Part shown: piece by piece, positions 27,582 to 38,271 of the stretch
Position numbering within the stretch: the first letter of the stretch is position 1
Layout of the letters: every line of letters starts with the position of its first letter
Assembly (NCBI GenBank): GCA_018650465.1
Contig: JABIFY010000024.1
Span: 1 to 64,000, forward strand
Direction: 5' to 3'
DNA from: Alphaproteobacteria bacterium
Lineage (GTDB): Bacteria > Pseudomonadota > Alphaproteobacteria > UBA2966
Length of the DNA stretch: 64,000 nucleotides
Made by a program: the position numbers and the translations under genes
Notes under the pieces: model-generated
The model's input: the letters and a program-made list of their open reading frames with translations, nothing else
Database searches by the model: none
What the model was told of the DNA's origin: nothing

Positions 27582-28427
27582 TCAGCCTTTGTCGCCGATC
27601 ACCAGTACGGGGACGTCGAACGTTGAGGCGATAGTTTCCATACCGGTTTCGATGAGGGCAGGAAGGCTGTTGGGCAACACCAGCAGTTCAATTGGCACAC
27701 GGTGGAGAACAGATTGCAGGCTGTGGAGTTGACTGTCCGGCAGGGTCTCAAAGTCAATTTCAAGACCCTTGCCCCGTGCCAGTTCTTCTACCCGGCCCCG
27801 CCCGTCGGATGATCTTGTCAACAGAACAAGCAGCCGTCCCCCGTCCCGAGAGGATACCTGGATGGAAACTTCAAGCGCCCGCTCAGCGAGACTACTCCCA
27901 TCATACAGACAGGCAACCGAGCCATGATACCGTCGGGATCCAGCGACCAAAACAGCCGTAGATCCCTGCAGTAACTGACGAGACATCGAGCTCAGTCGTT
28001 GGCCTTGTCCGAGGCGGCCACTGCTACGCCCCATGACGATCAGATCCACATCCATCGCCGCCGCCAAAGTGCGTGTCATCACGTCACCGCGATCCACCCG
28101 GAAGGTCCAGTCCAGGCCCTGTTCCGATGTTTCTGCCACCAGAGAAGCCCGGGCGCGACGGGCGGCAAGGCGAAGCTGGCGTTCCATGTCTGCCCGGTCA
28201 AAGCTTGACGCCGTCGCCGTGACGCTATGCACAACCTGACAGCAAGACAGTTCTCCCGCACGGAGCAGATTGTCATCTTCGATAAACAAACCTTCCAGTC
28301 TGGCCCGCATTCTTGATGCCAGACGCACCGCAATTTTTAATGCCGCCAGGCTTTCATCGGAGGTATCCAGGGGAATAAGGATCCTCGGTTTCTCCGGATC
28401 AAGAGAAGCCTTGCCCGGTCTGAACAT
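27582..28427 (-). CDS. Universal stress protein (two Usp-like halves)
   Basis: A 281-residue protein opening with RILIPLDTSDESLAALKIAVRLA, a Usp start. The nucleotide loop is degenerate (MGRSSGRLGQGQRLSSMSRQ), so ATP binding is doubtful. The second half (VACLYDGSSLAERALEV) is more divergent. Its start codon overlaps the Lon stop by one nucleotide, making it the last gene of the seven-gene operon. Confidence 0.85.
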   Translation of the reverse strand: MFRPGKASLDPEKPRILIPLDTSDESLAALKIAVRLASRMRARLEGLFIEDDNLLRAGELSCCQVVHSVTATASSFDRADMERQLRLAARRARASLVAETSEQGLDWTFRVDRGDVMTRTLAAAMDVDLIVMGRSSGRLGQGQRLSSMSRQLLQGSTAVLVAGSRRYHGSVACLYDGSSLAERALEVSIQVSSRDGGRLLVLLTRSSDGRGRVEELARGKGLEIDFETLPDSQLHSLQSVLHRVPIELLVLPNSLPALIETGMETIASTFDVPVLVIGDKG

Positions 28428-30853
28428 CAGTCATCCGCCTTCTTGCCGTCGCTCATTTTATCATGACTATCATCATGGCTTGCATTATGGCTTTCAGGCG
28501 GCCTGCTGTAATTTCTCAGATCATCGGCCATATCCCGCAGGCGGGTTTCAACCAGGGCATTTACCGTGCCCTCCGGGAAGACGCCTTTGTCATCAGCAAC
28601 GCCGCTCTGAACGCCGGTCAAGATTTCCACGCCCTGATCAATGGTCTCAACGGCATATATGGCAAAGTCGCCGTTTGTGCAGGCCTCAACCACATCAGCC
28701 CGTAGCATCAAGTGGCAAATGTTTGAGGCCGGGATCAACACACCCTGTCCCGGGCTGAAGCCACGCGCCTTGCAGATATCAAAAAAGCCTTCGATCTTTT
28801 CATTGACGCCACCGATGGGCTGGACTTCGCCTTTCTGGTTGACCGATCCGGTCACGGCAAAACATTGTTTGATCGGCAGCCCCGACAGCGCCGACAGCAG
28901 GCAGTAAAGCTCAGCTGAGGAGGCTGAATCGCCATCAATGCCCCCGTAGGATTGTTCGAAGACCAGACTGGCCGACAATGAAAGGGGACGGTCGAGGGCA
29001 TAGAGCCCGGAGAGAAAGGAGGACAGAATCAACACACCCTTGGAATGCAGGGGACCACCCAGTTCTACTTCTCGCTCAATATCGACGACCTGGCCTTTGC
29101 CCATGCGGACCCGGGCCGTAATCCGCGACGGCCCGCCAAAGGAATAACCACCCAGCGACATCACCGACAAGGCATTTATCTGCCCGACTCTTGACCCATC
29201 TGTATCAATAAGTTTGATGCCACGTGTAATCATTTCGTGGCTGCGTTCCCGCAGGCTGTCGACGCGCCGTATGCGCGTATCGATGGCCGTCTGCACGTCT
29301 TCGGCTGTCACAGTCCTGTCGCTGCTTTTCTCGGACCAATAATCCGCTTCACGAGCGCTGAATTCAATCAGGCGGGCGACAGCACCGGCATCAAATGCCT
29401 TCAGTTTTTCCTTCGTCGCAAGTCCGGCGATAACGTTGGCGTAGGTCGCCGTGCTTTCTTCGTCCCGGTCCATATCCGGGCCATAGTCGACAGAGACTTT
29501 GAACAAGTCGGCAAACTCCGGATCAAGCTGGTGCAGCATGTAATAAAGCCGGGGCGCGCCAATCAGAACAATTTTCAGGTCGAGGGGAATGGCTTCCGGC
29601 TCCAGAGAAACCGTACTGACCAGGCTGAGCACCTGACCGAGGGATTCGATTTTAACGAAGCCAGATATCAAGGCCCGCTTTAGTCCCTCATAGGCGTAGG
29701 GCTGGGTTAAAAGTTTGTAGGCGTCAATCAATAAATAACCGCCATTGGCCCGATGCAGAGCGCCGCCCTTGATCATGCTGAAATTGGTGATCAGCGCGCC
29801 CATCTCGGCGATATGTTCGATCCGGCCAACCAGGTTTGCATAAGTCGGCATATCTTCGTAAACCACCGGCGCGCCTGTACAAAGGGCATTATCCACAAGC
29901 AAATTGACCTCATACCGCTGGGCCAGGTCCGCTTCTGCATGTCCGGCGGCAGCCACGACCATGGCTTGCTGTCCGGCGTTCTCTGTACCACGGGCAATAA
30001 ATATGTCGGCGTTTTCGATGACGTCGGTTTTCAGGGCCGCAAGGTAGTTGACGACAGCGGGGAAAAGTTTGAAATCCGATTCAAGGGCATCCAACAAGTG
30101 TCCAACGGCATAGCGTGTGACCTCGCGGTTCAGCTCACGAATATCTTCCCGCCGCTCCTTGTCCCATTGCGGCAGTTGGCGAATGATTTCCTGGAGGTCG
30201 GATTGCAGTAACTCCAGATCAGCCTCCAGCTTGTTGCGTTCGGCTTCAGGCAGTTTGGCGAACGCCTCCGGGTTGATGACTTCGTCCCCTTTGACGGGTG
30301 CCAACGCCAGTCCAACGGGTGTTTTTAACAAGGTGATGTTTTTTTGCCCGGCCCGTTCCTGCAGTTCCGCAAAGACAACTTCCTGGCGTTCCTTGAAGGT
30401 CTCTTCTATGGCTTCCCGCCGGGTGCGGTAGTCTTCAGCTTCAAAGGCGGACGGGATCGCGGATTTCAGTTCGTCCACAAGTCGGGCTACGGCATCCCGC
30501 AGTCGAAGCCCCTGACCCGGTGGCAATTCGATCGCCGTCGGGCGGTGGGCATCAACAAAGTTGTTGACCAGGCACCAGTCAGAGGGCACCGGTTCGGCTG
30601 CGGCGCGTTGGTCCAGGATTTCGCGGATCGTGGAGTGACGGCCCGTTCCTTCCGGGCCATGCACAAACAGATTGTAGGCAGGGCGCCGAATACCGAGCCC
30701 AAAACGCGTCGCTTCCATGGCCCGCGCCTGACCGAGAACCCCTTGGGTGTTTTTGACCTCATCGGTCGTTGCAAAAGGCAGCGATTGCGGATCACAACGA
30801 CTGTAAAGTTGATCCGGAGACAGAGGGCTCGAAGTTTTTGCACCGATTATCAT
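28427..30853 (-). CDS. Lon-like ATP-dependent protease (LonH/YcbZ-type, S16)
   Basis: An 808-residue protein: N-terminal AAA-type region with the family's arginine-variant P-loop (GPEGTGRHST) and a GGYLLIDAYKLL Walker-B-like strand, then a C-terminal S16 protease domain with catalytic Ser643 (DGDSASS) and Lys686 (GGVNEKIEG). Cleaves proteins in the cytoplasm; COG1067-type enzymes lack the Lon substrate-recognition N-domain. The Met at 30853 follows AAGAGAT and starts the family sequence; the frame from 31000 intrudes into the ATPase gene. The tail is Asp/His/Lys-rich. Confidence 0.9.
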   Translation of the reverse strand: MIIGAKTSSPLSPDQLYSRCDPQSLPFATTDEVKNTQGVLGQARAMEATRFGLGIRRPAYNLFVHGPEGTGRHSTIREILDQRAAAEPVPSDWCLVNNFVDAHRPTAIELPPGQGLRLRDAVARLVDELKSAIPSAFEAEDYRTRREAIEETFKERQEVVFAELQERAGQKNITLLKTPVGLALAPVKGDEVINPEAFAKLPEAERNKLEADLELLQSDLQEIIRQLPQWDKERREDIRELNREVTRYAVGHLLDALESDFKLFPAVVNYLAALKTDVIENADIFIARGTENAGQQAMVVAAAGHAEADLAQRYEVNLLVDNALCTGAPVVYEDMPTYANLVGRIEHIAEMGALITNFSMIKGGALHRANGGYLLIDAYKLLTQPYAYEGLKRALISGFVKIESLGQVLSLVSTVSLEPEAIPLDLKIVLIGAPRLYYMLHQLDPEFADLFKVSVDYGPDMDRDEESTATYANVIAGLATKEKLKAFDAGAVARLIEFSAREADYWSEKSSDRTVTAEDVQTAIDTRIRRVDSLRERSHEMITRGIKLIDTDGSRVGQINALSVMSLGGYSFGGPSRITARVRMGKGQVVDIEREVELGGPLHSKGVLILSSFLSGLYALDRPLSLSASLVFEQSYGGIDGDSASSAELYCLLSALSGLPIKQCFAVTGSVNQKGEVQPIGGVNEKIEGFFDICKARGFSPGQGVLIPASNICHLMLRADVVEACTNGDFAIYAVETIDQGVEILTGVQSGVADDKGVFPEGTVNALVETRLRDMADDLRNYSRPPESHNASHDDSHDKMSDGKKADD

Positions 30854-30866
30854 TTTGATCTCTTGG

Positions 30867-33599
30867 TTATTTCGCCTGAGCCTGTGTGATGGCTTTAAAT
30901 CGTCGGGCAACGGCCTTCTCCAGTTCCACCAGGGAAAACAGCAGCAGGCCAAAAAGGAAAACTGCGATCCAGTCAAAGGCATCGATTGGCGTGACGCCAA
31001 ACAGGGTTTGCATGACCGGCAGATAGGTAAACACTAATTGAAACAGGACGACCAAGGCAACCGCGATCAGTACTGGTTTACTGTCGGTTAACCCGCTTCT
31101 GTTCCAGGAGTTACCGGCAATGCGTCGGCAGCTGAACAGATAGCCGATTTCACCCATGACCAATGCGTTGACCGCCACCGTCCGGGCTGTCTCCAGGCCA
31201 GCTCCCAGGGTCCGTTGCCATTCGAACAATCCAAATGCCCCGGCCAGCAGCAGGATAGACACGTAAATTGTTCGCCAGGTCATCAGAGGGGACAGAATAG
31301 AGGCATCCGGCGTTCGGGGTGGACGTGACATCACATCGATCTCAGACTGTTCAAAAGCCAGGGCCAGACCCAGTGTGACTGCCGTAACCATATTTACCCA
31401 GAGTATTTGCACCGGTGTGATCGGATACTCCTGGGCCAGCATGACAGCGGCGAGGATCGTCAGGGCCTGACCGCCACTGACGGGCAGAAGAAATAAAATG
31501 CTTTTGCGCAGATTGTCATAGACTGTGCGGCCTTCTTCCACTGCATGCATGATCGAAGAAAAGTTATCGTCTGTGAGCACCATCTCGGCGGCTTCGCGGG
31601 CGGCGTCTGTTCCCTTGCGGCCCATGGCGATGCCAATATCGGCGCGTTTCAGAGCTGGCGCATCGTTCACGCCATCACCGGTCATGGCGACGATATGTCC
31701 CTGGGCCTGCAGCACCTCAACAAGCCGCAATTTGTGGGCCGGGCTGGTGCGGGCAAAAACGTCGGCGTCTCTGGCGGCGATGCTGAAGTCCCCATCGGAC
31801 ATTTTATCCAGATCGCTGCCAGACAGCACTTGATGATCATGGCCAAGCCCGAACTGACTGCCAATGGCTCTGGCCGTTGTCGCATGATCCCCGGTAATCA
31901 TCTTGACCAGGGTGCCTGACGCCAGGCACTGGTTGACCGCTTGAATGGCCTCGCTCCGAGGCGGATCAATCAGGCCGAACATGGCAATCAGTGTCAGGTC
32001 ATGTTCCACATCGTCGAAGCGCAGATGCAAATGATCGGGGTCTGTCGCCCGACTGGCGATGGCCAAAACCCGTTGCGCCCCGGAGGCCATCATTTCGATT
32101 TGTCCGAGCCAATAATCCCGATCAAGAGCATCTTCTGATTCGTTGCTGCGCTGGAAGATACACATTTCAAGGATACGTTCCGGCGCACCTTTGACGTAGA
32201 TCAGACCATGACCTTCGTGATCGTGATTCAGGGTCGCCATGAATTTGTGCACGGATTCAAACGGGATCAAATCCGTTCTGGGCCGTAATGCCTGTTCAAG
32301 CTGGACATCCAATCCGGCTTTCATGCCCACCGCCATCAGCGCCCCGTCCGTGGGGTTGCCTTGTAGATGCCAGTGTCCGTCCATATCAACCAGTTCGGCA
32401 TCGTTGCACAAAACGGCCGCCCGGGCTGCCGTGACCAGATCCGAATGCCGATTGGCCAGAACCGGTTCATCATTCAAATGGAATTCACCAACCGGCGCGT
32501 AACCACTGCCGGTAACCGTATAGCTATCGCGGGCGGTGACGACAGTCTGCACCATCAATTCGTTATGGGTGAGGGTGCCGGTTTTATCAGAGCAAATCAC
32601 GGTAACCGAGCCCAGGGTTTCTACTGCCGGCAACCGGCGGATGATGGCATTGCGCCGCGCCATGCGGGTCACACCGATGGCCAGGGTAATCGTCATGACC
32701 GCAGGCAGTCCTTCAGGGATTGCAGCTACCGCCAGCCCGACCACGGCCATGAACATCTCGTCGAGCCGATATCCCTGGAGTAGATGGCCATAGAGGAAGG
32801 TGGCCACAGAGATCGCCAGAATGGCCAGTGAGAGCCAGCGACTGAATATGTCGATCTTGCGCAGCAACGGTGTGGCCAGTGCCTGCACCCCGGAAATCAT
32901 CGAACTGACCTTGCCGATTTCGGTTCGCTCGGCCGTTTCGACAACAACGCCGGTGCCCTTGCCGTAGGTAACAACCGTTCCGGCAAAAGCCATACAACGC
33001 CGGTCGCCCGGACCGCAGGATGGATCAACCGGTTCAGTCGCCTTTTCCACTGCTTCTGATTCGCCGGTCAGGGCTGATTCTTGTATCTGCAGGCTTTTTA
33101 CGTCAAACAGACGCAGGTCCGCGGGAACTCGATCACCCGACTGCACCAGGACAATGTCACCCGGCACCAGGTCTTCCGCCGGGACCGTCAGGATCTTGCC
33201 GCCCCGGCGCACCCGGGACTGCGGCGACAGCATATTCTGGATGGCCTCCAGTGCGCGCTCCGATTTGCCCTCCTGGACAAAGCCGACGATGGCGTTGATA
33301 ACAACCACGCCGACAATCACACCGGTGTCGACCCACTGTTCCAGCAAGGCTGTTACCACAGCCGACCCGATCAGCACATAAAGCAGCATGTTATTGAACT
33401 GCGCCAGAAACCGAACAACTGGCCCGCTGCGTTTTGCCGGTTTGAGAAGGTTGGGTCCATGCACAGACAAACGCGCCAGCACCACCTCTGCGCCAAGGCC
33501 CATATCATCGCTGCCCAATTCATCCCGAACATCCTTGACCGTACGACTATGCCATCCGGCAGGCTGCATTCCAGAATTCGACTCAGGCTCCGTCATCAA
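30867..33599 (-). CDS. P2-type cation-transporting ATPase (Ca2+/Mn2+-like)
   Basis: A 910-residue inner-membrane pump with TGES in the actuator domain, the phosphorylation motif [10 protein letters not shown] near residue 340 and the hinge motif [20 protein letters not shown]. Helix 4 has [12 protein letters not shown] as in calcium pumps, while helix 6 has [15 protein letters not shown] rather than the SERCA acidic pair, so the ion is uncertain. The ATG follows AAAGGTGC. It lies 6 nt after porB and 13 nt before lon. Confidence 0.92.
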   Translation of the reverse strand: MMTEPESNSGMQPAGWHSRTVKDVRDELGSDDMGLGAEVVLARLSVHGPNLLKPAKRSGPVVRFLAQFNNMLLYVLIGSAVVTALLEQWVDTGVIVGVVVINAIVGFVQEGKSERALEAIQNMLSPQSRVRRGGKILTVPAEDLVPGDIVLVQSGDRVPADLRLFDVKSLQIQESALTGESEAVEKATEPVDPSCGPGDRRCMAFAGTVVTYGKGTGVVVETAERTEIGKVSSMISGVQALATPLLRKIDIFSRWLSLAILAISVATFLYGHLLQGYRLDEMFMAVVGLAVAAIPEGLPAVMTITLAIGVTRMARRNAIIRRLPAVETLGSVTVICSDKTGTLTHNELMVQTVVTARDSYTVTGSGYAPVGEFHLNDEPVLANRHSDLVTAARAAVLCNDAELVDMDGHWHLQGNPTDGALMAVGMKAGLDVQLEQALRPRTDLIPFESVHKFMATLNHDHEGHGLIYVKGAPERILEMCIFQRSNESEDALDRDYWLGQIEMMASGAQRVLAIASRATDPDHLHLRFDDVEHDLTLIAMFGLIDPPRSEAIQAVNQCLASGTLVKMITGDHATTARAIGSQFGLGHDHQVLSGSDLDKMSDGDFSIAARDADVFARTSPAHKLRLVEVLQAQGHIVAMTGDGVNDAPALKRADIGIAMGRKGTDAAREAAEMVLTDDNFSSIMHAVEEGRTVYDNLRKSILFLLPVSGGQALTILAAVMLAQEYPITPVQILWVNMVTAVTLGLALAFEQSEIDVMSRPPRTPDASILSPLMTWRTIYVSILLLAGAFGLFEWQRTLGAGLETARTVAVNALVMGEIGYLFSCRRIAGNSWNRSGLTDSKPVLIAVALVVLFQLVFTYLPVMQTLFGVTPIDAFDWIAVFLFGLLLFSLVELEKAVARRFKAITQAQAK

Positions 33600-33605
33600 G
33601 CACCT

Positions 33606-34547
33606 TTAATCTCCCCGACTACTGGATTTGGCCTCTTCAATTTCACGCCAATAGTCATCAACAGATGCCTGGATTTCAGCCAGTTGAACTTCGTCACGCC
33701 GGGGTTCAAACAAGTGCGCAAACCGGCGCTGGGTTTTCAGATAGTCTTCCACCGGCAAGCGCGGATGCGGCACGCGCGTATGGACCAGCTTTCCGTTCTG
33801 CCATTTTTTCAGGGGCCAGATCCCGGTCTTGACGGCCAGCCTGCCAATTTCTGCCGACTGTGAAGGCTCGAACCCCCAACCGGTCGGACAGGGGGCCAGG
33901 GCGATAATCATGCGGGGGCCTTCCAGGGCGCGTGCTTCTTCAATCTTGCGCGCCAGGTCCAATGGTTCGCTGGCGACAACCGTCGCCACATAGGTCGGCT
34001 TGTTGGCGGCCCAGATCGAAAACAGGTCCTTTTTATATCCTGCCACAGCGGAGGAGGCCGGATCGGTTGCCGTGCGGGCACCATGCGGCGACCCGGCAGA
34101 GGTTTGCTGACCGGTGTTGCCATAACCTTCGTTATCGTAACAAAGATAGATAAAATCGAGCCCGCGATCGATTGCCGCTGACGTTGCCGACAGACCCATG
34201 CCGTAGGCCGAGCCATCGCCAGTCAGGACAACAACCTGCAGGTCTTCGTCCTTACTTATTTCACCCTTGGCCAGGCGGATGTCCAGAGCGTCACGGACCC
34301 CTTGCGCCCCCGCAGGGGCCGATGCCATGGCGGTATACAACCAGGAACCCCGAAACGGTGTGAATGGATAAACCGACAGCATGGTCATGCAGCCAGCGGC
34401 GTTAACAAAAACAGTGTCTTCCCCCAGCACATCATAAACTTCACGGACGGCCCCCAGTCCACCGCACCCGGCGCACATGGCGGTTCCGGCGCCGAGCAAA
34501 TGCGCCGTTGGCAAATCACGAGCCCTGTTAAAGGTGGTATCATTCAT
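33606..34547 (-). CDS. porB: 2-oxoacid:ferredoxin oxidoreductase beta subunit (TPP-binding)
   Basis: A 313-residue subunit with the thiamine diphosphate motif GDGSAYGMGLSATSAAIDRG ending in the YDNEGYGNTG block, and CAGCGG as a cluster-ligand start. Together with the alpha and gamma-delta subunits it oxidises pyruvate (or a related 2-oxoacid) to acyl-CoA plus CO2 and reduces ferredoxin. Overlaps porA by 8 nt. Confidence 0.92.
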   Translation of the reverse strand: MNDTTFNRARDLPTAHLLGAGTAMCAGCGGLGAVREVYDVLGEDTVFVNAAGCMTMLSVYPFTPFRGSWLYTAMASAPAGAQGVRDALDIRLAKGEISKDEDLQVVVLTGDGSAYGMGLSATSAAIDRGLDFIYLCYDNEGYGNTGQQTSAGSPHGARTATDPASSAVAGYKKDLFSIWAANKPTYVATVVASEPLDLARKIEEARALEGPRMIIALAPCPTGWGFEPSQSAEIGRLAVKTGIWPLKKWQNGKLVHTRVPHPRLPVEDYLKTQRRFAHLFEPRRDEVQLAEIQASVDDYWREIEEAKSSSRGD

Positions 34548-35790
34548 GGCTTGTTACCTCCTCTGTCCTTTCTATATGCGCAATGGCCTGAAGCTTGCGC
34601 ATTTCGCTCAACTCCGCTTGGGCATAAAGCAATCTTGGGGGTGGCGTCTTGCCATCACCTGCCGCGGCCGTGGTTTCCTCGACAATGCGATAGAACTCAG
34701 CCGGTCCGATATCCCGCCCGCCCAGTCCACCGATGTAGCTGCAAACGACCGCCGGGGCATTGGTCGACCCGAAAAGGGTGGAGCGGACTTCCATATGCAA
34801 CACCCCGCCCCGACCCGGGGCCAGGTTCTGATCAATCACGGCGACACCTTTTTTACCAATCAGCGCCTTGCGCAATTCCTCCTCCGGGAAGGGGCGCAAT
34901 AGCACCGGACGGACGAGGCCTACCTTGTGACCAGCCTTTCGCAGTTGGTCGACGGCGTCCCGAGCTTTGGTGCTGAAGGAGCCGATCATGACAATCACCA
35001 CTTCGGCGTCATCGGCCTTATAACAATCCACTGCACGATAACGGCGGCCAAAAGCCTGTTCAAATTCGGCGGCGGCATTGTCAAAAACCGGCAAGGCCTC
35101 CAGTGCCGCCAGGTGCGCTTCGTAACGAAAATAGGAATAAGGTCCGCTGCCAAGGACTGCGACGGCCCGACTGGTGGGATGCCCGGCCCGGAACTCGCCA
35201 TCTGCATGGTGGAAGGGCGGCAGGAATTTTGCCACGGCCTGCTCATCTGGCAGAACCACCGGTTCACGCGTGAAGGACAGGTAGAATCCATCCAGATTGA
35301 CCAGGACGGGCAGGCGCACAGCGCGGTCTTCAGACACGCGGTAGGCCATCAACATCAGGTCGACAACTTCCTGACAGGTCGCCGCATGAAACTGCAAAAA
35401 CCCACAATCCCGTGCTGCCATGACGTCGTTGTGGTCGGCTTCCAGGGTAATCGGTGACGCCAGGCCGCGCGAAACGTTGGCCAATACAAATGGCACTCGC
35501 CAACCGGCAACGGTGTAAAGCATTTCCATGCCATGCAACAAACCCTGGCTGGACGTGGCGGAAAAAACACGCACGCCGGTTGATGCCGCCGCGCCGGCTG
35601 CGGTGATCATGGAATGTTCGGATTCGAACATAACCATTTTACAGGGCACTTTCCCTTCGCTGGACCAGCGTGCCATGGTCTCAATAATTTCGGTTTGCGG
35701 TGTGATCGGGAAAGCCGGCAGGTAATCGACGCCAGCAAGCCTGGCACCCCAGGCAGCAGCAGCGTTTCCGGTTAACAATTTTGCCGTCAT
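34540..35790 (-). CDS. porA: 2-oxoacid:ferredoxin oxidoreductase alpha subunit
   Basis: A 416-residue alpha subunit with the PorA signature LPAFPITPQTEIIE, the ESEHSMITAAGAAASTG active-site loop and the TSSQGLLHGMEML block. The Met at 35790 (MTAKLLTGN) is preceded by GGGAGAT and overlaps the gamma-delta gene by 4 nt; the frame extends to 35886. The substrate is most likely pyruvate by similarity, which sequence alone does not prove. Confidence 0.93.
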   Translation of the reverse strand: MTAKLLTGNAAAAWGARLAGVDYLPAFPITPQTEIIETMARWSSEGKVPCKMVMFESEHSMITAAGAAASTGVRVFSATSSQGLLHGMEMLYTVAGWRVPFVLANVSRGLASPITLEADHNDVMAARDCGFLQFHAATCQEVVDLMLMAYRVSEDRAVRLPVLVNLDGFYLSFTREPVVLPDEQAVAKFLPPFHHADGEFRAGHPTSRAVAVLGSGPYSYFRYEAHLAALEALPVFDNAAAEFEQAFGRRYRAVDCYKADDAEVVIVMIGSFSTKARDAVDQLRKAGHKVGLVRPVLLRPFPEEELRKALIGKKGVAVIDQNLAPGRGGVLHMEVRSTLFGSTNAPAVVCSYIGGLGGRDIGPAEFYRIVEETTAAAGDGKTPPPRLLYAQAELSEMRKLQAIAHIERTEEVTSHE

Positions 35791-36719
35791 GCCCCATCTC
35801 CCTTTGCTGTCCGGTATTCTTCTTCGGCCACAGCGACCAGTGCATGGGCCGGACATTGCGCCACACAGATCATGCAGCCCTTGCAATGTTCATAATCGAT
35901 TTCCGGGTAACCGGCATCGTCCACTGCGATAACACCATCAGGACAGTAACTGCCGCAGACCCAGTGACATCTTTTGCACTTGTCCCTTTCAAGTAACGGT
36001 CGCAGGGTTCGCCACAAGCCGGTGCGCACCTGGACACTGGTCAGTGCTGCATAAATATTTGGTGCTGCCACGGCGGAAGCCTCGGCAGACAAATCAACCC
36101 AGTCGGGTCGAACGGAAGAGGCGACGTCGTAGGCCGCACCTTCAACCACCGACCCCGTCTGAAGGCCAATGGCATCAAAGGCTGCCAGCGCCGTTTCCAG
36201 ATTGGCTTCCAGCGCCAAGGCACCAAAGCCTGATGTTTCTTCCGTGACGGCTTCTGTCAGTACAACGCGGGAAACCTTGCCAATCAGAGCCGCTGCTGCC
36301 CCGGCGCATTGCGCGGATGTATCCGGAATGTGTGTGTCGTCATCATCTGTATCTATGCCAGGCAGGATCACCACCGGATTATTGATGTGTAGACGATGCC
36401 GCCAGGTATCAGCATCGGTATCACTGGCTATGGCCAACACAGTGTCAGTCCGTAACCCGGCCATGACCCCGGCTGCCGGGATGCCAACAAGGGAATCATC
36501 TGCGACCAAAACAAGGTCCGGATTTGTGATGATACCGCGTTCGAGGATGGGCTCTCGTGCCGCCCGGACAAAGGCAAACATCGGTGCGCCACGTCTTTCG
36601 GCTCCATACCGGGGTGCATCCTGAACCTGGAAACCACCCCTGAACAATGCCGTTCCCAAAATCCGGCTGGCTGTCTTCATGCCCTGGCCGCCGCGTCCGT
36701 GAAAGCGAATACGATACAT
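35787..36719 (-). CDS. 2-oxoacid:ferredoxin oxidoreductase gamma-delta fusion
   Basis: A 310-residue fusion. Residues 1-200 are the gamma domain (FHGRGGQGMKTASRILG start; RYGAERRGAP). The C-terminal 60 residues are a two-[4Fe-4S] ferredoxin domain. The second cluster is canonical (CKGCMICVAQCP); the first reads CKRCHWVCGSYCP, with three rather than two residues between the second and third cysteines. It passes electrons from the TPP centre to ferredoxin. It lies 20 nt after the dehydrogenase gene. Confidence 0.92.
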   Translation of the reverse strand: MYRIRFHGRGGQGMKTASRILGTALFRGGFQVQDAPRYGAERRGAPMFAFVRAAREPILERGIITNPDLVLVADDSLVGIPAAGVMAGLRTDTVLAIASDTDADTWRHRLHINNPVVILPGIDTDDDDTHIPDTSAQCAGAAAALIGKVSRVVLTEAVTEETSGFGALALEANLETALAAFDAIGLQTGSVVEGAAYDVASSVRPDWVDLSAEASAVAAPNIYAALTSVQVRTGLWRTLRPLLERDKCKRCHWVCGSYCPDGVIAVDDAGYPEIDYEHCKGCMICVAQCPAHALVAVAEEEYRTAKGDGA

Positions 36720-36739
36720 GTGTGCGCCTCTCTTTCAGT

Positions 36740-37873
36740 TCAGACCGCACCTTGCGAAATTGACCAGCGCCGATTGGCCATCGCGGCCCTGACCCGCTCC
36801 ATAGCCATATTGCTCGCTGACTCACGGGGCAAAACACCATCCGCTTTTGATCGTTTAAGAACCTCATCGGTATTTCTCGAAATACGGTCAGCGATAGCTT
36901 CAAAGGCCGCAGCCTCGCTGACGCCGTGGTATTCCATCGCCCCGCAGATGACGCCACCGGCATTGGCAATGAAGTCCGGCAAGGAAATTACGCCCCGGGC
37001 ATGCAGTGTTGCCTCTGCTTCAGCGGTCAAGGCGATGTTCGCCCCCTGAGCCACGATTCTTGTTTTCAGGCGATCTACATTGTCGGCAGTAATCACGTCT
37101 GGTCGGGCTGCGGGCACCCAGATTTCGCAGGCCACATCGATAACAGAATCACGATCTGCCTTGCTGCCGCCGCTGAATGTCGAAACCTCTTCGCCACCCT
37201 GTTTATGCAAAATCAGCTTTTCAACATCCAGGCCTTCGGCATTTTCAATGGCGCCCTGCGAATCAGAAGCGGCGATCAAAACAGCCCCTTTTTCCTGTAG
37301 AAAGCGGGCGGCAAAAATACCGACCGCGCCAAAGCCCTGAACCACAACCCGCGCGCCATCCAGATCAAATCCTGCATAAGGCAACGCCGCTTCCACGGCG
37401 TGCAAGAGCCCGTATCCTGTTGCCCCCAAATCATCCAGTGGAATACCACCAATTTCCCGAGGCAGGCCAACGGCGCGACCTATTTCGTCATGAATCCAGG
37501 CCATACAGGTTTCGTTGGTGCCCATGTCGGGGCCGAAAATGTAACCACTCTCACCGGCCAGGGCCGCAGCAAAGGCGCGAATGATTTTTTCTTTCTGTTC
37601 GCGCGGCATCCTGGGGTCACCCAGAATGACCGACTTGCCACCACCATGAGGCAGGCCTGCAGCGGCATTTTTCAGGGTCATGGCCCGGGCCAGCCGAAAA
37701 CATTCCGCTACGGTGACATCAGGGGCCATGCGCGTGCCGCCGATGGAGGGTCCGGCCGCCGTGTTATCCACAACCAGAACACCGTTCAGACCAACACCCG
37801 GTTCGTAAACATGGATGATTTTTTGAGGGCCAAATTCATCCTGGATATCAAGCTCAAGCGTACCAAGCGGCAT
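36740..37873 (-). CDS. Glu/Leu/Phe/Val-type amino-acid dehydrogenase
   Basis: A 377-residue dehydrogenase with the catalytic PHGGGKSVI lysine loop, the FGPDMGTNE substrate segment and a Rossmann GFGAVG motif. It reversibly deaminates glutamate or a branched-chain amino acid using NAD(P). The length is nearer leucine/short glutamate dehydrogenases than hexameric GDH. The ATG at 37873 has AGGAGG 7 nt upstream; the ATG at 37879 would be only 1 nt from it. First gene of the seven-gene leftward operon. Confidence 0.9.
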   Translation of the reverse strand: MPLGTLELDIQDEFGPQKIIHVYEPGVGLNGVLVVDNTAAGPSIGGTRMAPDVTVAECFRLARAMTLKNAAAGLPHGGGKSVILGDPRMPREQKEKIIRAFAAALAGESGYIFGPDMGTNETCMAWIHDEIGRAVGLPREIGGIPLDDLGATGYGLLHAVEAALPYAGFDLDGARVVVQGFGAVGIFAARFLQEKGAVLIAASDSQGAIENAEGLDVEKLILHKQGGEEVSTFSGGSKADRDSVIDVACEIWVPAARPDVITADNVDRLKTRIVAQGANIALTAEAEATLHARGVISLPDFIANAGGVICGAMEYHGVSEAAAFEAIADRISRNTDEVLKRSKADGVLPRESASNMAMERVRAAMANRRWSISQGAV

Positions 37874-38271
37874 GATCATACCTCCTTGAATAGATGACCC
37901 GTCATGAGAACGGGAAATTGCCTACCCTTAAGAGTATAGGTATTTTTTGGCCGGGATGGTTCCACAAAAAATGCGGCATGACGACGCATTGAAACAGGTG
38001 GCATTGTCAGGGAGAACACCCCACTGACCATTTCGATTTGCTCTGGCCCCGCCTGTGCCGGGCTTCTACCCCCCAGTCCTGCAAGCCATCGTCCCCATGG
38101 ACCTGAAACCGGGCATACCCTAACATTTACGCTGAACCACATAAGCAGGACTGAGCAGTTGATTCAGGCTCGTGAATCAGCACTAATATTGAACCAGCAT
38201 TTTCACCTCTCAGGCAAGATTCCCCAACAAAGAATAAATGCAGGAACAGCCTGAAAACAAAGGTATACAGA
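37874..38271. promoter_or_regulatory. Divergent control region between dehydrogenase operon and usp
   Basis: A 398-nt non-coding region between divergent genes. It holds the dyad at 38160-38179 and an AT-rich stretch near 37915-37950 whose complement contains TATACT, a possible -10 for the leftward operon. I see no riboswitch or additional gene. It would be the place for the master regulator of both units to bind. Confidence 0.55.
38160..38179. promoter_or_regulatory. Perfect 7-bp inverted repeat, candidate operator
   Basis: TGATTCA-GGCTCG-TGAATCA, a perfect dyad with a 6-nt spacer, 93-112 nt upstream of the usp start at 38272 and about 290 nt from the leftward operon. It does not match the FNR consensus TTGAT-N4-ATCAA. 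Confidence 0.5.

Noticed and set aside
38160-38179. FNR/Anr box upstream of usp
   Set aside because: The half-sites TGATTCA with 6-nt spacing do not fit TTGAT-N4-ATCAA, so I report only an unassigned dyad.
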